Assembly: GCF_958298935.1 (NCBI RefSeq)
Contig: NC_084928.1
Coordinates: 17,329,501-17,393,500 of the forward strand
Direction of reading: 5' to 3'
From: Phragmites australis
Lineage: Eukaryota; Streptophyta; Magnoliopsida; Poales; Poaceae
DNA length: 64,000 bases
The translations under genes were made by a program, and so were the position numbers. The notes under the pieces are model-generated. The model had not been told where the DNA came from. It worked only from the letters and a program-made list of their open reading frames with translations, and made no database searches. Each line of letters opens with the position of its first letter. Position 1 is the first letter of the stretch. Positions 19,595 through 30,894 of this stretch are shown here, in pieces.

Positions 19595-21179
19595 CCATTG
19601 TGCTATCTTTCACTGCATTAGCCTTGTTGATTCTAACGTTGATAGCTGACACCGTTGTGGCTTGGAATTACACCTTGGTACCATCTGTGTATGTCAACTG
19701 TACTGTCTTAGTGGCACATCTAATAATTCCATTGTACTTGGTTAACCAATCCATTTTTAGAATGATATTTATTCCCTTGGATTCCAGGATGATGAGGCTT
19801 GCAAGAAAGTCTACCCCCTTATGCATAAGTATTTTTGGGCATACATGCCTTGATTCCATTTCTCCTCCAGGAGAACTAACTAGTACCTAATTTTTCATTA
19901 ATGCTCTTGGCAATTTATATGTATTCACAAACTGAGATGATATGAATGAAAGTGTGCACCAGAATCGAACAAAACTGTAGCAGGTTGAGAGTTTGCAAAA
20001 AACATACCCAACACTACATCAGGAGCATCTTGGGCTTCTTCTATGGTAACGTGATTGACTCGACCATGCATCGCATTTTGTCGAGGTTGCTGCTGCTGAT
20101 TGTTGCCTTGAGTCTGTACTTGGCATTGTTGCTTCTTAGGGTACTTGTTGGTGAGGTGCCTGAAGTTGCCACAACTGAAACATGGGCCAGTGTTGTCTGA
20201 TCCTTGACCTAAGTGATTTTGCTGCTGGGGTGGGTTGTTGTTGTTGGGTCACTATTGCTGGTAGTTAGGACACGACTGCTGCTGCTGCACTGACTGCACT
20301 GGCGACTTATATGCACCTGCAACCTGATTGGGCATCTTTTGCGATGGTCTCCGTTCTTGATTATGTCCTTCATGGTGAAACATAGGACTTGTCATAGGGG
20401 AATTGAAACGGGAACGGGTGTTGCTACCTGAAGACTGACCTTGCACATTGTGCTTGCATTCTTTTCCCAAATTCTGTCGCTTCTTCTCAATGGTGAAAGT
20501 TCTATCTACCAATTTCTGGAAATTGGGGTACTCATTGGCCAAGAGGGTGTACTATAATACAATGTTGAGACCCTCCAGGAAATAGTTCTGCTTCTTCTCG
20601 TCGGTATCAACATCATTGGAGCATAGCAAGAGAGCTGGGTGAACTAAGTAAGGTACTCTCTTACAGACATGGGTCCTTGCTTTAGACTGAGGAAATCCTT
20701 TCTCTTCAGCTTTAATTCTTCTGCAGGGACATGGTGTGCATGGTAGCTGTTCCAGAACTCTACCCATGTGATCTCTTGGGGATCCTCATGAGCGGTAATG
20801 TATGCTATCCACCATTCTTGTGCTGGCCCAATGAGCTGGTTATAGGCAAAGAGAACTATTTCCCTTCCGGTACACTGAGCTATCTGCAGCTTGCTCTCAA
20901 TGGTCTTCAACCAGTCATCAGCCTCGATAGGTTCAACTGCCTGTGAGAAGGTGGTTGGTTGAGTACTCAAGAAAGTTCAGAGCCTAGATTGTGGCTGCTA
21001 CGGTGGTGCTTGCTAGACCTGGGGTTGCTGGTTAATAGCTTGCACTAGGCCTTGAAGTATTATCATCACTTGGTTGGCATCCATTAGAGGGGGCGAGGTG
21101 GAAGATCGTGCTAGTTGGCATTGGTGTTGTTGTTGATGATGTTGTCGTTGTTGGTGTTGCCACTCCTCGTGTTCACCAT
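19595..21179 (-). pseudogene. Tekay-type gag-protease (element Tekay-1), 3' truncated
   Basis: The minus-strand start MVNTRSGNTNN at 21179 is typical of grass Tekay-like gag. It continues LMDANQVMIILQGLVQAINQ, FSQAVEPIEADDWLKTIESK, QLIGPAQEWWIAY, ITWVEFWNSYHAHHVPAEEL and QGPMSVREYLT (retrotransposon gag domain, 20970-20640). The nucleic-acid-binding part follows with PNFQKLVDRTFTIEKKRQNL and a zinc knuckle CFSCGNFRHLTNKYP in which the last Cys is Tyr. The protease active site LFDSGAHF is visible at about 19975-19955. A stop at about 21000, one at 20545 and frameshifts near 20650 and 19930 break it. Sequence ends within protease at about 19595, so RT and integrase are missing. Confidence 0.87.
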
Positions 21180-21479
21180 ATGTTGGTAGCCAAGATATGA
21201 CGGGGAAAACATAAAAGAAAAGCGAGGGCGAAAAGCAAGGCAAGAACAGATATAGCACGAAAGAAAGCAAGGGCTCCCAACTATTATTATATTATTAACT
21301 GATGAAATTGTAGTGGAAGAACCTCCATATTCTACTAACACTCATGCAAAGATCCAACTCATGACAAGGTTCACACTACCGACACAAGCCTCAACAACAC
21401 AATAGAACAGACGGCACAAGACAACTAGAACAGACGGGGCTAAACGATTTATTCAGCTAATGACATCCTCCTTTCTTGA

Positions 21480-22185
21480 CTCTACTCCTCTCATGCTATG
21501 CCTGAAGGACCTGTTGCATCTGCTAGACGAAGCCTCTTGTGCGACGGGGAATGGGGTGGTTTAGCCACGGGTGCCTCAGGAGCCTCCTTAGGGAACTGGT
21601 CAGGGTCCTCTAGCAGAATCTGTAGCTCGCGAATGCTCTACTCCGACTCTGCATGATGCATATCCTCCAGCTTGTTGAGGGCTCTGTCGAGCCCAGCATA
21701 CAAGGCGGTAGTGAGGTGGACCTGCTCTCTCATACATCCAACTGGCTCGTTGTTGACAGGCATGAAGATGACCTCTAGACGACCGGATGGACACTATGGG
21801 AACTTGTCGAACTAAGTGAGGAGGAGGGTCGATTTGTTCTCCTTGCAGAGAATAGCCAGAGACTGACGAGCGTCATCCTCGATCCCAGCCTCAAAGGTAG
21901 CTCTGAGGGCGACGGTGGAGTGAACAAAACCCGACAAAGACCGTCGTCAGTGGGCTTCTCAAACATGGTCACCTCCACTGACAAGGGTAACAACGGCTTG
22001 TGAGTGGAACTCTGACTCCCTAGTACAGTGGAGCGTCGTGGTAGTCCAGACCCTGAAGCAGGTACCACAATGTACGGGCGAAAATAGCACTCGGCAGGCG
22101 GTTCGTGCACCCATATAGCACCAGCGGGGATCTCCTGATAAGGAACCAGCACATGCTTGCATGGGGCGATCTTCGTGTGGGCCAT
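21480..22185 (-). pseudogene. Extra 5' ORF of Tekay-1, upstream of gag
   Basis: Between the PBS and gag lies a decayed ORF starting MAHTKIAPCKHVLVPYQEIP at 22185. It goes on through several frames: LLAEIFARLRGDAI-like and ARQSLAILCKENKSTLLL, then ALYAGLDRALNKLEDMHHAE and RELQILLEDPDQFPKEAPEA (about 21700-21590). Some grass chromovirus-like elements carry an ORF of this kind before gag; its function is unknown. The ATG lies about 160 bp after the PBS. I infer that it belongs to the element because it sits between PBS and gag in the same orientation; I recognise no catalytic motif. Confidence 0.5.
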
Positions 22186-22342
22186 CTAAAATTTTGAACA
22201 AGGCAGAAAATTAGTAATAGTTTTATCAAGAGTAATACACAGAGCAAGGAAAAACTAAAAGGAAAACAATTTTAAAAAAATAGTTTGTACAAACATAAGT
22301 CCTTAACACATCCTTTCTATCTAGGCTGCGCCCTACGGTCAA

Positions 22343-22358
22343 CACGGTTCTGATACTA
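22343..22358 (-). other. Primer-binding site of Tekay-1
   Basis: Minus-strand TAGTATCAGAACCGTG begins four bases after the LTR end TGTTACA. It is one or two changes from TGGTATCAGAGC, the common initiator-tRNA(Met) primer-binding site of plant retrotransposons. Confidence 0.75.
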
Positions 22359-22362
22359 CTTC

Positions 22363-25218
22363 TGTAACATCCAATTTTAAAGAAACAAAACCAGTTAGAA
22401 CACATGTATGTTAGGATCAAGTTTTCATACATACCTTACATCATCAGTGTATCATCACAGTACCATTATTATAATAACATTATTAACTTATTACAAAATG
22501 ACTCGAGGGTCTAAAAGAAAATATAGTGGAAAAAGAGATCTTTAGCACCAGAGGGTCTTCCATCTTCCACAAGTGTCAACCGGGGGTGCACCAGCCTAGA
22601 ACAGGAGCTCCGGGTCGAAGTCGTCCTCATCGAAGAATGGAGCTTCATTGACGGCTTCAGAATAGCAAAAGGGATGCAAGAAAGGGGACAACAGGTGTGA
22701 GTGCAATAATGTACTCCACAAATGTAGGAAAACATGATATAGGGCTTAAGTTAAGGAAGGGTTAGACACTAGTTAACGCCACTAAGCAACCTCATCCTAT
22801 GACTTCAACAACAGACATCCTATTTACTAAGTGTGAATACACAACTATAACAAAAGGAATGACTCATCGGATTCCATCCAACTACCAAGACTCACCAGGT
22901 CCATTACCCAACTACCCAACCATTGATCCTGGCTAATCAAGAAGTCCAAGCCGCTCTTGATCATGAGCATGGCTAATCGATTAGTTTGACACTCTGCAGA
23001 ATTTGCATAGCTTTCCCCATGAGTCATGATTCCTGTGTTGCTTCACACTTTCGGGGTGTGGAGTCGGAGTCTCGCTACAAGGCCTTTACAAAGCTCATGC
23101 GAACTTGCACGCACCCACTAAGGTTCACCGCTAACAGTGATTCCATATCTGCAGAAGCCCCCTCTTATGCCACACAACCATCCACTAGTGCCAACAGAAT
23201 CAAATGGGTGGCTAATTAATTGGTCAGACTGTACCCATATAAGTCTCATGGTTGTACTGTTTTGAGAGGTTACATGCTTTAACAACCGGTCCCACACAGG
23301 AACAACCACAAACCAACTATGTATTACCCGCACATGTGCATTCCCGCACCATCATCATAGACATTATGTTATGATCCCTATACCATGTTGCTACAAAATT
23401 ACCATACTCGGTTCTTGTTGCATAGACATTAGTGAAGATCAATATTTACCCAACTATGATAGCTCTAGCATAACTACTCATCATTACCCATGATTCATCC
23501 ACGGCGACAAGGATAATCATATAGAATCTAGTAAACCCTAACATAGGATTCCAATTTAAACAAGCATTTAATAAAGGATAAACAACTACATAAATATCCA
23601 AAAATAGGAGCAAGATGTTCAAGGACACTTGCCTTCAGCTGAGAGTTGCTCGAAGTCTTCAAAAACTTGATCTTGCAGATTCTCAGACTAATCACCTCCT
23701 AATGACACACCAGAAAAGTATACAAGAAAACTACTAAGAACAGTACTAAAACTAGGTAAAAACCCTATAAAAAGATTCTACACGTCGCTATGAACATTTG
23801 AGCATAAAAATCACTCAAATTGGAGCTACGAGAGAATTTATAAGTTTTTGAAGTTCCAGGGGCTATTCTACAAATTTTACTTGATTTTCGAGAATAAACT
23901 AATTTATTTTTAATACTAAAAATCTTATTTATGATGTCATAAATCAAAACAGAATTATTTTTCAATTGAAAAACACATGGAATAGGTCCATGGACCCATG
24001 GACCACTCTTTGGAGGCTAGTCCATGGTCCACAGTGGTACATGGTCTCATCCAATAAATCAAGATTGGACGACTCAGAGGTGAAGGGGGTGGACCGGGAG
24101 GTGTTGGACACGGCCAGTGGCTGGCCGACAGCGGTGCATGGTCGGAACCTCACAGGAGAAGTGAGAAAACGCGCATCTACCATGGAATTTGATGGGTTAT
24201 GCACAAAACAAAGAGGAGGGCATGGGGAGTCTCACCACGGGCTTCTTGATGGCGAAAAGGGACTGTGGGAGGCCGATGACAGAGAGGGGCAGTCGGGTGG
24301 AGCTTGAGCTCAGTGCGGCAGTGTTGTGAGGGTCGGGCGAAGCTGAGATGCGACCTGGGAGCTCTCTGGTGACCCTGCGAAGCAAAAGAGACGAGGAACA
24401 AGTACAATGGTGGCTCGAGCACAGTGAATTGACGCGGCGGCAGAGCTCACCGGAGTTCAAGAAGATGACGACACTGGCAGCGAATCTAAGAGAAAAATGG
24501 GGTGGGAGCGGGTGGAAAACGTGCAAAACATCACCAATGAAGTAGGAGGGTGGCTTATATGCGCGAGAGGGGAACCATGTCGGCAGAGATATGGAGAAAA
24601 TGGTCGGCTGCCTCCATGGCTTTAAATGCGACAGTTTCCGCATTTGAGAGGGGTAAAGGAGGGGGAAACGGCCAAGAATACTTGATTGAGGGGCGAGGAT
24701 TGCGGAGGTGGTGTTTAATTGGCGCGAAACGGCTTGGGTAGGCGGCAAATTTTGAACAAGCGATGGGATTTGGGGGCTAAAATGGCGGGTGGGAGGAGGA
24801 AGAAGCGGAGCCAGGCTGGCGGCTTGGTGTTGTGTGTAGCGGTCGACTCGTGCACGGGGTAGGCCGGCCGAAGCCCAGCACGGTAGTGACAGGTGGCCCA
24901 CGCTGGGGGGGGGGGGAGGTTGATTGGGCCGGGCTTAGGAGAGAATCAGCCCGAGAAGCATTTGATATTTTTGAAATTGCTTTTCTTTTATAATTTTGAA
25001 CTATTTTGAGAAGAAGTTTAAGCGACTTCTAGCGATCTTTTCAAGTATAAAACCCTATTGCAACTACTGCTGCACGAATGCAACAAACTTAACTATAACC
25101 TATGACAAATTTAAATTGAGGAAATAATTTCTTTCTACTTGATCAAAAAATTACAACTCCTATTTAGTTCTAGAATTTTTTTTAACTGTTGCAAAAATTC
25201 AAAATTTAGGGTGTTACA
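22363..25218 (-). mobile_element. 5' LTR of Tekay-1
   Basis: A 2856-bp LTR whose minus-strand ends are TGTAACACCCTAAATTTTG (25218) and GGATGTTACA (22363). The PBS follows directly. A TATA-like GCATATAAGCC is at about 24555-24565 on the minus strand. Between 23960 and 24900 the sequence is GC-rich with long chance ORFs. The start, and the block with ATCTTTTTATAGGG, match the LTR of Tekay-2 (31851-33460), which lacks about 1.2 kb of the middle. A run of 12 G lies at 24905-24916. Internal segment 22980-23230 is similar to 56500-56780 and 60240-60480 in other LTRs of this group. Confidence 0.85.
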
Positions 25219-25880
25219 AGTTTCCTAGATTTTTTCTGATTATCCTTGTCGTCATTGATCGAGTCATGGGAAATAAAGGGTAGATGTGCTAGTCGTTGTC
25301 TTGAGTGGGTTATGAGTTAAACTTAACTAGTGATTATGCAACATGAACCGGGTATTGTAACCTTTTGTAGCAACATGGTATATGGACCCTAATAGGATGG
25401 TTGATTTGAGGATAGTGCAAGAAGGCGCATGTGTTGTGCTGCACAGTGGGAATGTGTTTGTTCTTATGTGAGATCCTAAGGATCGGTTCTTAAAGCATGT
25501 AAGCTGGCTAAACATTGCAACGACGAGGCCTATATGGGTATGGACTACCCAATTAATTAGTCACCCTTTCGATTCTGTGGGTACCAATGGACGGTTGAGT
25601 GGCACGAGATGGTGCTTCTGCAGTGATAGTATCACTGTTAGCGGTGAAACTTTAGTGAGTCCTTATTGGTCAACGAGAGCTTTATAAAGAGCTTGTAGTG
25701 ATCTTCTGTCAGCACACTATAGGAAGTGTGCAAGTGCTTGATCAGCACGGCAACATGTAGATTGTCACCTGGTAATGCATCCGATTCGGCCTTGTAGTAC
25801 GAACTGTTTATCACTGATGACGTCACAACATGTATGATGAAACTGATCGTGGCTTACATTCAGTTTGCATCTGATTTGGC
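25219..25880 (+). mobile_element. Tekay LTR fragment, opposite orientation
   Basis: From about 25237 (TGATTATCCTTGTCGTCATTG) this matches Tekay-2 LTR from about 32298, in plus orientation, through the ACCAATGGACGGTTGAGTGGC block (about 25585; 32629 in Tekay-2), with internal deletions towards its 3' end. It abuts the minus-oriented LTR of Tekay-1, so the two LTRs lie in inverted arrangement. Its right edge merges into the SIRE-like LTR at about 25880. Confidence 0.75.
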
Positions 25881-26868
25881 CTTGTAAATCCTTGTCACTT
25901 GCACCGACATCTCCTTCGCTTGACTTCATCAACAAGTCATCTTCATCCTTCCTTCCTTGCTTTACTTGATCTCCACATGCACAACTAGGATCACCTTTGA
26001 CTCCACTTAGCCTCCTCGATCGTCCGGCACCAAGCACCACACTTGGCCCTGATCATCCCGTTGTCGATCACCAAGTTGTATCCAGCACTTGAACAATATG
26101 AGACAAGCGCACACATATCTCCAACTCCATTATAGATTAGTTCATAATCAAAATCCTTAGTTAAAGCACATCTCAGAAAATCGTGAACGTCGGATGATCT
26201 GGTGTTCACAGCTTCTGAGCGTCGGACCATCGTCTTGTACTTCTTCTCCGGACCAGCCATCTTGCAACCTATCTGCAAGAAATGTTTTAGTGAAGTATCC
26301 GGCATTCGTCCCTTTGAACGTCGGACCATCCGGCGGGTACAAGTCCACAAAAGCCAGTTTGTAATCTCTCTACAAGAAAAGCTCTGGCGTTCACTTCACT
26401 CCATTGGTCAGACCATCTGATGTACAGTGCAATTTTTGCCTCTAGGATGAAATACTCCGGTGTGTACATATGCCCATCGCGAGATCATCCGATGAATGTA
26501 AGTTCACTAGAGCCGACTTGCAACCTCTCTGCATGAAATGCTCTAGCGTATATCCCATGGTCGGACCATCCGGTGTGTACTTCAGTTTCTGCCTCTGGGA
26601 TTAAAAGCTCTAGCGTATACTTCATTTGAACACCGGACTTTTCAGCGTCTACTAAATCCCAAGCGTTGGATCATCCGGCATGTACAATTTTCCTGGACTT
26701 AAAGACAAACACGCCAACTCCATTTCTCTCTACAACTTTAGTTAGCTATGATCATAATTGCAACACTTATACATGCTCGTGCAATCCTGAAATCAACAAA
26801 CCAAAATCACAACATTGCCAATCACTCATCATATATAAACCAATGCACATTTTAACTTAGTTTCTCAA
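25881..26868 (-). repeat. SIRE-like 3' LTR with CCGG-centred repeats
   Basis: The LTR holds about eight degenerate units of roughly 60-120 bp centred on GGACCATCCGGTGTGTAC and accompanied by AACCTCTCTGCAAGAAA-like words (26200-26700). The same repeat set occurs in the LTR fragment at 33461-34803, which aligns with this one over most of its length. The 5' edge of the LTR is marked by the polypurine tract. Confidence 0.75.
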
Positions 26869-27119
26869 TTTCCCCCTTGTTGAGTGCATTAACAATCCTC
26901 AAAGCACAAAGATTTTGGTTTCAACAAGAAGAGCGCATCCATGTTACCAAACCTCGTGAAAAAGCAAAAGATGTCACTTGGCATAAGAAATGAACGCAAA
27001 AGCTTGAAGAGAGGCAGAGACAAGTCAAATATGCAAAAGCTCTCCCTTGATGAATGCACAGTTTTCATTATGCAAGCTCCCCCTTGTTACCCTCTCACCA
27101 AGGTCGCTGATCATCTGTT

Positions 27120-28690
27120 GAGGGGGATGTATCCGCTGAATGTATCGAGGGGCCTCGCTTTGTGAGACCACCTCCGCCTCAAATGTACTGATGACTCAAA
27201 AGCAGCTGAAGTGGAAGTAGAGACTGCAGGATCCTCTGCTGGTGTAGAAGAAGCAGAAGCCAGCTGGGGAGCAAGTGTGATGGAAGGAAGTAGTGGATCA
27301 TCCTCATCATCATCAAGAGCTAGAAGGTTGCCATCTACGAAGATGCTTTCTCCAAACTCTTTGTCACATGCACACTCGAAAGCAGAACTAGCACAAATGG
27401 TAGATTAATTAAAAGTCACAACACAGGATTCCATGAAAAGATGATCGGTGTTAGTGTCAAGATTATAAACCCTATATGAATGACCATGGAAAGAATACCC
27501 CAAGAAAATCCCATCAGAAGAGCACAACTCGAACTTATCAACATTTTCATGCTTTAGGATGATGCACCGATAGCCAAAAACTCTGAAGTGAGAAATCTTT
27601 AGCTTCCTCCCAAAGTGCAACTCATAAGAAGTCAAATTTAAGATCGAGTGCAGGAAAATCTGATTAGAGATATATCAAGCGGTGCTAATAGCCTCAGCTC
27701 AAAACTTTCTAGGAGTCCTATACTCATCGAGCATCGTTCTAGCCATCTCCACCAAAGTGCGATTTTTCCTTTCAACCATGCCATTCTGCCGAGGAACGCG
27801 TGGCCGAAAAATTGATGCTAAATACCATATTCAAGGCAGAAAGCATCAAAGAGATAGTTCTTGAACTCATTGCCATTATCATTGTGAATTGCTTTCAATG
27901 CACCAGGGAGTTCCTTGAGCAATCTCAAAGCTAATCTCCAAAAGTGTGGAGAACACTTCATCCTTGCTCATAGGAAAGAACACCCAAGAGTAGTGAGAAA
28001 AGTCATCAACAATGACAAGTACATACCACTTCCCACCCGCTAAACGAACCCAGAAAGGACCAACAGTGTCTATATGGAGAAGGTCTCTCGGTCATTCAGT
28101 CATCACCAGATATTGGGTGAGAGGCTGCAACCATCTTGCCATGCCGACAAGGAGCACAAATAAGGTTCTTCTGAAACTTGAGCTTAGTCAATCTTCACTT
28201 CAAGCCTAGGGTACTCAAACGGGAAAGCAAATTAAAACTCATGTGCCATAGTCTCCTATGTCACATCCAAAACTCAGAAGAGGGTTGAGCAAATAAGCAT
28301 CAAGAAGAACCAAACAACTCAGAAAAATCAACTCCAAAGACTCTCCTTGCTCGAGAAATCCTGCAAATCAATGCGCCCGAAGAATCAAGAACTTGAGAAG
28401 CATTGCGCTTGAAGCGCACTTCCAAGTCCTCATCCAGCAACTGAGATACATAAAGCAATTTATATCCTAGATGCTCCACCAAAGCCACATCCTCAAGGGT
28501 GAAACTATCATTCACTCTTACCATACATTTGGCTGTCACCCTACCTTTTCTGTCATCCCCGAATGTTATGTACTCGTGTCGTTACATTGGGGCGAGGCTA
28601 GAGAACCATGATGCATCTCTGGTTATACGGCGTGAACAACTGGATTCGATGAGCCACTTGTTCTCCAGGCCTCCGCATACCACCTACATA
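27120..28690 (-). pseudogene. SIRE-like copia protease-integrase
   Basis: Reading down the minus strand: WLIESSCSRRITRD (about 28660), where copia proteases have W-x-x-D-S-G-C-S-x-H-M-T, so the catalytic Asp is Glu and the Gly is Ser. Then VRVNDSFTLEDVALVEHLGY and LLYVSQLLDEDLEV (gag-pre-integrase), RLWHMSFNLLSRL and CAPCRHGKM (integrase zinc site), WYVLVIVDDFSHYSWVFF (core), PRQNGMVERKNRTLVEMART with MLDEY (core end), and LHFGRKLKISHFRVFGYRC, IFLGYSFHGHSYRVYN (C-terminus, 27635-27405). A serine/acidic linker follows to about 27130. Multiple stops and frameshifts; no RT follows. Confidence 0.87.
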
Positions 28691-30461
28691 TGAGAAGAAT
28701 AATAGTTGGATGGCTCAGTACTAGGGTTAGATAAACACCTCTTAGGAATCCAGTACTGGGTCATCCGCTTTGAAGCAGTAGAACCTAGTGCATGCAAATT
28801 AACACTAGTGCACTGAGGGCGAGTGCCACGATAGGGAAAATGTGGTCCACCATAGCGTTGCAACTTAAAGCCTCTCACACGTGAGACAAAACTATATGAA
28901 TCATGGTAAGATCCACGTCAGGCACCGCCTCTAGGTGGAAACTGAGAAGCACCAAAACCTCATGAGTAAGAGAGAGAAAAAGGCTCATGTATAACAAAAG
29001 AAGGATGGTACATGTCCCGAGTACTCCACTCCCATTCACGTGGTTCATCCCTCCTTCGGTAAAAGCAAAACCCAACTAGGTGACCCTTTCTCTAGCACTT
29101 GGTGCAGTGGTACATTTCTCAAGAGTTGCATTGCCGGTCACTCTAGGCTCTCTCACAGGGACTTCCATCTTTTGTCTAGAGCTCTCTTGGGTCGTAGTGT
29201 GGGTTTGTTCTTTGTGGGTTGTGGTGGGGTATTGATCTTGGATTTCACGGCCTTAAGGATAGTAGGTGTAGTTGAAAATAGTCTTACCATCCCCATTGTA
29301 AGCCACCCTCTCAAAATCTAACCCCAAAGCAAAACCCGCCTTATCTTAGCACATTTTGGTCTTGGGTAAAATCAAGTTCATTTTGCCTTTCCTTCTGAGC
29401 ATTTCTCCACAAGAGAAAGGAGATACTCATTTTTGGCCATGAACTTCTCAACTTACTCTCTAACCCAGCTGAACTTGTCCTTATGGACTATGCAAGTGGA
29501 ACAGTTTGGTTGCACATCTTTAGAACTCTCAACACTCTCCAATCTAGACTCTAGCTCCTTTATGCTCTTGGCTTTCACATAAACATCCTTTGAGAGAAAA
29601 TGACAATTCTTGCAAGCACCTAAGAGAGTAGGTCTAGACTCCTCCTTAAGGAGCTTCTTCTCGACAGTCTCAAGCCGACTGATGACTTAAGTATGGAAAG
29701 TCTGAAGCTCGGAGGACTCGCACATAACCACAGGGCAACTATCACAATCCTCATCCATGGCCCTAGAACGAAGCATCTCAAGCTCAAAAGATGAACATTC
29801 TAGACTAGGCTTAAGTTCCTTGACTTCATGAACCGCTTTCTTAAACATCCTATCCTAGCTAATAAGCGCATCATTTAAGGTATTGACCTGAACATAAAGC
29901 TGATCGTAGGAGGTTGATACCTCAGAAGAATCAATCTCAGGGTCGCTATCATTATCGTCTTCCATAAAGCAAAAGCCGGTGAAGTCTTGTTCTTCTTCTT
30001 GTTCTTCATGGGTAGCTCCTCCTCCTCTTAAAGAAGTGCTTCTTGTTCATATTGTGCTTGTCGCGGTCGTGGCCTTGATCTTCCTTCTTCTTGAGCTTTG
30101 GGCAATCAGTCTTATCACAACACTCATAACAAGCCCGAGAGCTACATCTCCTTTGGTCTCTTCTGTTGTTGTAGAAGCAGGTGAACTTCTTCATGATCAA
30201 ATCAAGATCCTCATCATCAAGTGTGTCCACCGACTCTTTTGTGATACAAACTAAGGAAGACAAAGCAAAGAAACAAGGTGAAGGGTTAGTACAAGGAAAG
30301 CTAACTCCAGCAGGACTACCACCACTAGGTCCTAAAACCAATACCATGTTCGAAAACAAGGGGTTTCCTAGGCCTATTCTAGCCACCTTCGGTGGACTAA
30401 AGAGTTCATCGCAAGTCAATGTGTCATAACTAGATAATTTTTCAATGCTCGAGATCTTCAC
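28691..30461 (-). pseudogene. SIRE-like copia gag, C-terminal part
   Basis: The intact stretch 30461-30006 carries KISSIEKLSSYDTLTCDELF and DEDLDLIMKKFTCFYNNRRD, then the zinc-binding CYECCDKTDCPKLKKKE. From about 29990 to 29340 a charged, leucine-rich region with stops reads VNTLNDAL, KELKPSLECSSFELEMLRSR and ESSKDVQPNC, consistent with the long coiled-coil gag tail of SIRE elements. At about 29120-29070 a second zinc knuckle reads CTKC then KGHLVGFC. The N-terminal gag domain is missing. Gag proteins assemble the particle in which reverse transcription occurs. Confidence 0.8.
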
Positions 30462-30654
30462 TTCCCATATGTGTTCCGGACATGAAGACTATTCGGGATA
30501 AAATTTTAAGGGAAGCTCATAATTCAGCATATTCCATTTACACCAGAGTATCCGGTGTTTAGGATGATTTTGAGTGGGATCCAACGGCTAGTTTCTGATG
30601 GTGTACACACCAGATTGTCCGATGATTGTACTACTATTGTCACCAGACTATCCG
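30462..30654 (-). other. SIRE-like upstream fragment with CCGG-type repeats
   Basis: About 190 bp with GAGTATCCGGTG, CCAGATTGTCCGATG and CCAGACTATCCGAC, the same repeat words as in the SIRE-like LTRs. It joins directly to the inverted Tekay-2 integrase piece. No gene is seen. Confidence 0.6.
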
Positions 30655-30890
30655 ACTTTTGCCAACTGGTCAACTATGACCCATATGGAGTCATATCCTG
30701 ACTGTGTTCGAGGAAGACCCACTATAAAATCCATGCTAATTTCTTCCCACTTCCATTCAGATACTATGAATGGTTGTAGTCCTACTGGTCTTTGATGCTC
30801 AGCTTGGACTTGCTGACAAATATCGCACAAAGCCACGTATTCTGCTACTGCACATTTCATCCTGGTCAAAGAAACCTTTCAAGGTCCAAA
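30655..30890 (-). pseudogene. Tekay-2 integrase, inverted N-terminal piece
   Basis: On the minus strand this reads MKCAVAEYVALCDICQQVQA (zinc-binding end, C-x-x-C), GLQPFIVSEWKWEEISMDFI, VGLPRTQSGYDSIWVIVDQL and AKVG, the first catalytic aspartate being in MDFI. It ends where the next residues would be AHFIPV. The rest of the integrase continues on the opposite strand from about 30895. The piece is therefore inverted relative to the remainder of the gene. Confidence 0.88.
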
Positions 30891-30894
30891 ATAG

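Larger units (their letters stand above)
25881..30654 (-). mobile_element. SIRE-like Ty1/copia element lacking RT and RNase H
   Basis: On the minus strand the order is gag with zinc knuckle, long coiled-coil gag C-terminus, a second zinc knuckle, protease, gag-pre-integrase and integrase, then a proline/acidic linker and directly the 3' non-coding region and LTR. RT and RNase H, which should follow integrase, are absent. The 5' LTR and gag N-terminus are also missing. The 3' LTR begins at about 26868 (TGAGAAACTAAG after the purine tract AAGGGGGAAAT) and is cut at about 25881. The long gag C-terminus and the linker after integrase point to the SIRE lineage. Confidence 0.8.

Noticed and set aside
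24197..24901. Minus-strand ORF of 234 residues in a GC-rich block
   Set aside because: It lies inside the Tekay-1 LTR, spans the presumed TATA region, is rich in Pro/Ser/Leu without domain features, and the equivalent part of the other Tekay-like LTR (58289-59017) has an unrelated ORF. Best explained by GC-rich composition.
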